DNA of 6,326 nt, taken from NCBI GenBank assembly GCA_027346765.1, contig DAIERN010000083.1:1-6326 (forward strand), read 5' to 3'. This document shows, piece by piece, positions 5,995-6,326 of this stretch. The notes under the pieces were generated by a model, which worked only from the letters and a program-made list of their open reading frames with translations, searched no databases and was not told the origin of the DNA. A program made the position numbers and the translations under genes. This stretch comes from Chloroflexota bacterium (GTDB taxonomy: Bacteria; Chloroflexota; Limnocylindria; Limnocylindrales; CSP1-4). Every line of letters begins with the position of its first letter. Within the stretch, counting starts at the first letter, position 1.

Positions 5995-6159
5995 TTCCAG
6001 CCAATTGGACGCCCCAGCATCCGGCCGATTCCTCCGCGACGTCCCAATCCAGCCAGTGGGATGCCTGCGCGTCCGGGTGGGTGGGAATTCGGTCGAATCG
6101 GCCGCCTTTTGGCCTGCTCAGCGCTCTGGCCGATCGCTGCGGCGTCCAATTGGGAGGAA
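5995..6159. repeat. Degenerate inverted and direct repeats in the convergent spacer
   Basis: Two inverted arms of 32 nt (5995-6026 and 6159-6128) match at about 26 positions, with a perfect 13-nt core CCAATTGGACGCC at 6001-6013 and its reverse complement at 6141-6153. Inside them a second inverted pair, CGGCCGATTC, lies at 6022-6031 and 6095-6104. A direct copy of the left arm occurs 52 nt further on: 5996-6024 against 6048-6076 match at 22 of 29 positions, and a weaker third copy near 6100-6134 shares TTGG, CAGC and GGCCGAT. The right part overlaps the 3' end of the partial minus-strand gene. There is no clear target-site duplication or transposase. Possibilities are an imperfect long hairpin at gene ends, a decayed miniature element, or a local duplication and inversion. 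Confidence 0.5.
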
Positions 6160-6326
6160 CCACAGCCCACGCAGCGGTTCGCGCGGTGAACGCAGCCAGC
6201 GCCGGATGTCAATGTTCCGCGCCGGGAACGCATTGAGCAGCGTTGTCGAGTAACGCTGGGCGACCCGCCGGGCCGATGAGCTTTCGGGTAGCGCCAGCAC
6301 AACCCCAATCACGTGTGGCCGCCAGC
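6118..6326 (-). CDS. Possible 3' end of an unrecognised gene (5' end outside window)
   Basis: An open minus-strand frame runs in from the window edge for about 68 codons to a TGA at 6120-6118. It contains VIGVVLALPES, then an Arg/Leu-rich stretch (LNAFPARNIDIRRWLRSP) and GLWFLP. Third codon positions are mostly G or C through the first 50 or so codons, which supports coding and argues against the other two minus frames. The GTG at 6312 is probably internal, since the frame stays open upstream to the window edge. The last dozen codons coincide with the right arm of the inverted repeat, so the true C-terminus may have been altered by it. I do not recognise the family. It would be convergent with the secreted-protein gene, leaving a 152-nt spacer. 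Confidence 0.4.
   Translation of the reverse strand, partial: WRPHVIGVVLALPESSSARRVAQRYSTTLLNAFPARNIDIRRWLRSPREPLRGLWFLPIGRRSDRPER

Noticed and set aside
5995..6159. CRISPR array or tRNA in the repeat spacer
   Set aside because: The repeats are degenerate, mixed in orientation and too few for an array. No T-loop consensus or cloverleaf pairing was found.
5848..6189. A 113-codon plus-strand frame running past the secreted-protein stop
   Set aside because: It overlaps the end of the secreted-protein gene in another frame and then passes through the repeat spacer; Arg/Pro-rich composition and no ribosome-binding site.
5856..6308. A 150-codon minus-strand frame at the right edge
   Set aside because: It runs antisense into the secreted-protein gene and across the repeats, with Arg/Cys-rich low-quality sequence. 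The alternative minus frame ending at 6118 has better third-position bias and more protein-like content.

Overview
The window is GC-rich with strong G/C bias at third codon positions. It looks like chromosomal DNA from a high-GC bacterium with a cell wall. The LytR-CpsA-Psr protein has a multi-helix N-terminus with an FPGLGQ motif, and both it and the LysM protein carry Pro/Thr/Ser-rich linkers. That style suggests an uncultured Chloroflexota (Limnocylindria-like) or an actinobacterial relative. The placement is inference from protein style only.

Layout. Positions 2-964 (+) hold the C-terminal 320 residues of an APC-superfamily amino-acid permease, closed by a strong 15-bp hairpin at 984-1016. 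Positions 4829 down to 1048 (-) hold a closely spaced run of five genes, in transcription order: a membrane LCP protein with its catalytic motifs intact; a 165-residue protein of unknown function built from two copies of one domain; a 61-residue single-helix membrane protein with an acidic tail; an MtnX-like HAD phosphatase that seems to start at CTG, overlapping the previous stop codon; and a membrane-anchored protein with two LysM domains. Gaps are 7 nt, 70 nt, a 4-nt CTGA overlap, and 25 nt, so one operon is plausible. From about 5015 to 5965 (+), transcribed divergently from the LCP gene, is a secreted protein of a conserved but functionally unassigned family. The divergent spacer (4830-5014) holds two inverted repeats whose centres are 30 bp apart. 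Positions 5966-6117 are a convergent spacer containing degenerate direct and inverted repeats, and 6118-6326 (-) looks like the 3' end of a gene running off the window.

How the genes may work together. LCP proteins attach glycopolymers to peptidoglycan or arabinogalactan, and LysM domains bind N-acetylglucosamine-containing glycans. Together with a small membrane protein and a divergent exported protein, the cluster points to the cell envelope. The HAD phosphatase and the duplicated-domain protein have no obvious link to that theme. No mobile element, CRISPR array, tRNA or rRNA was found.
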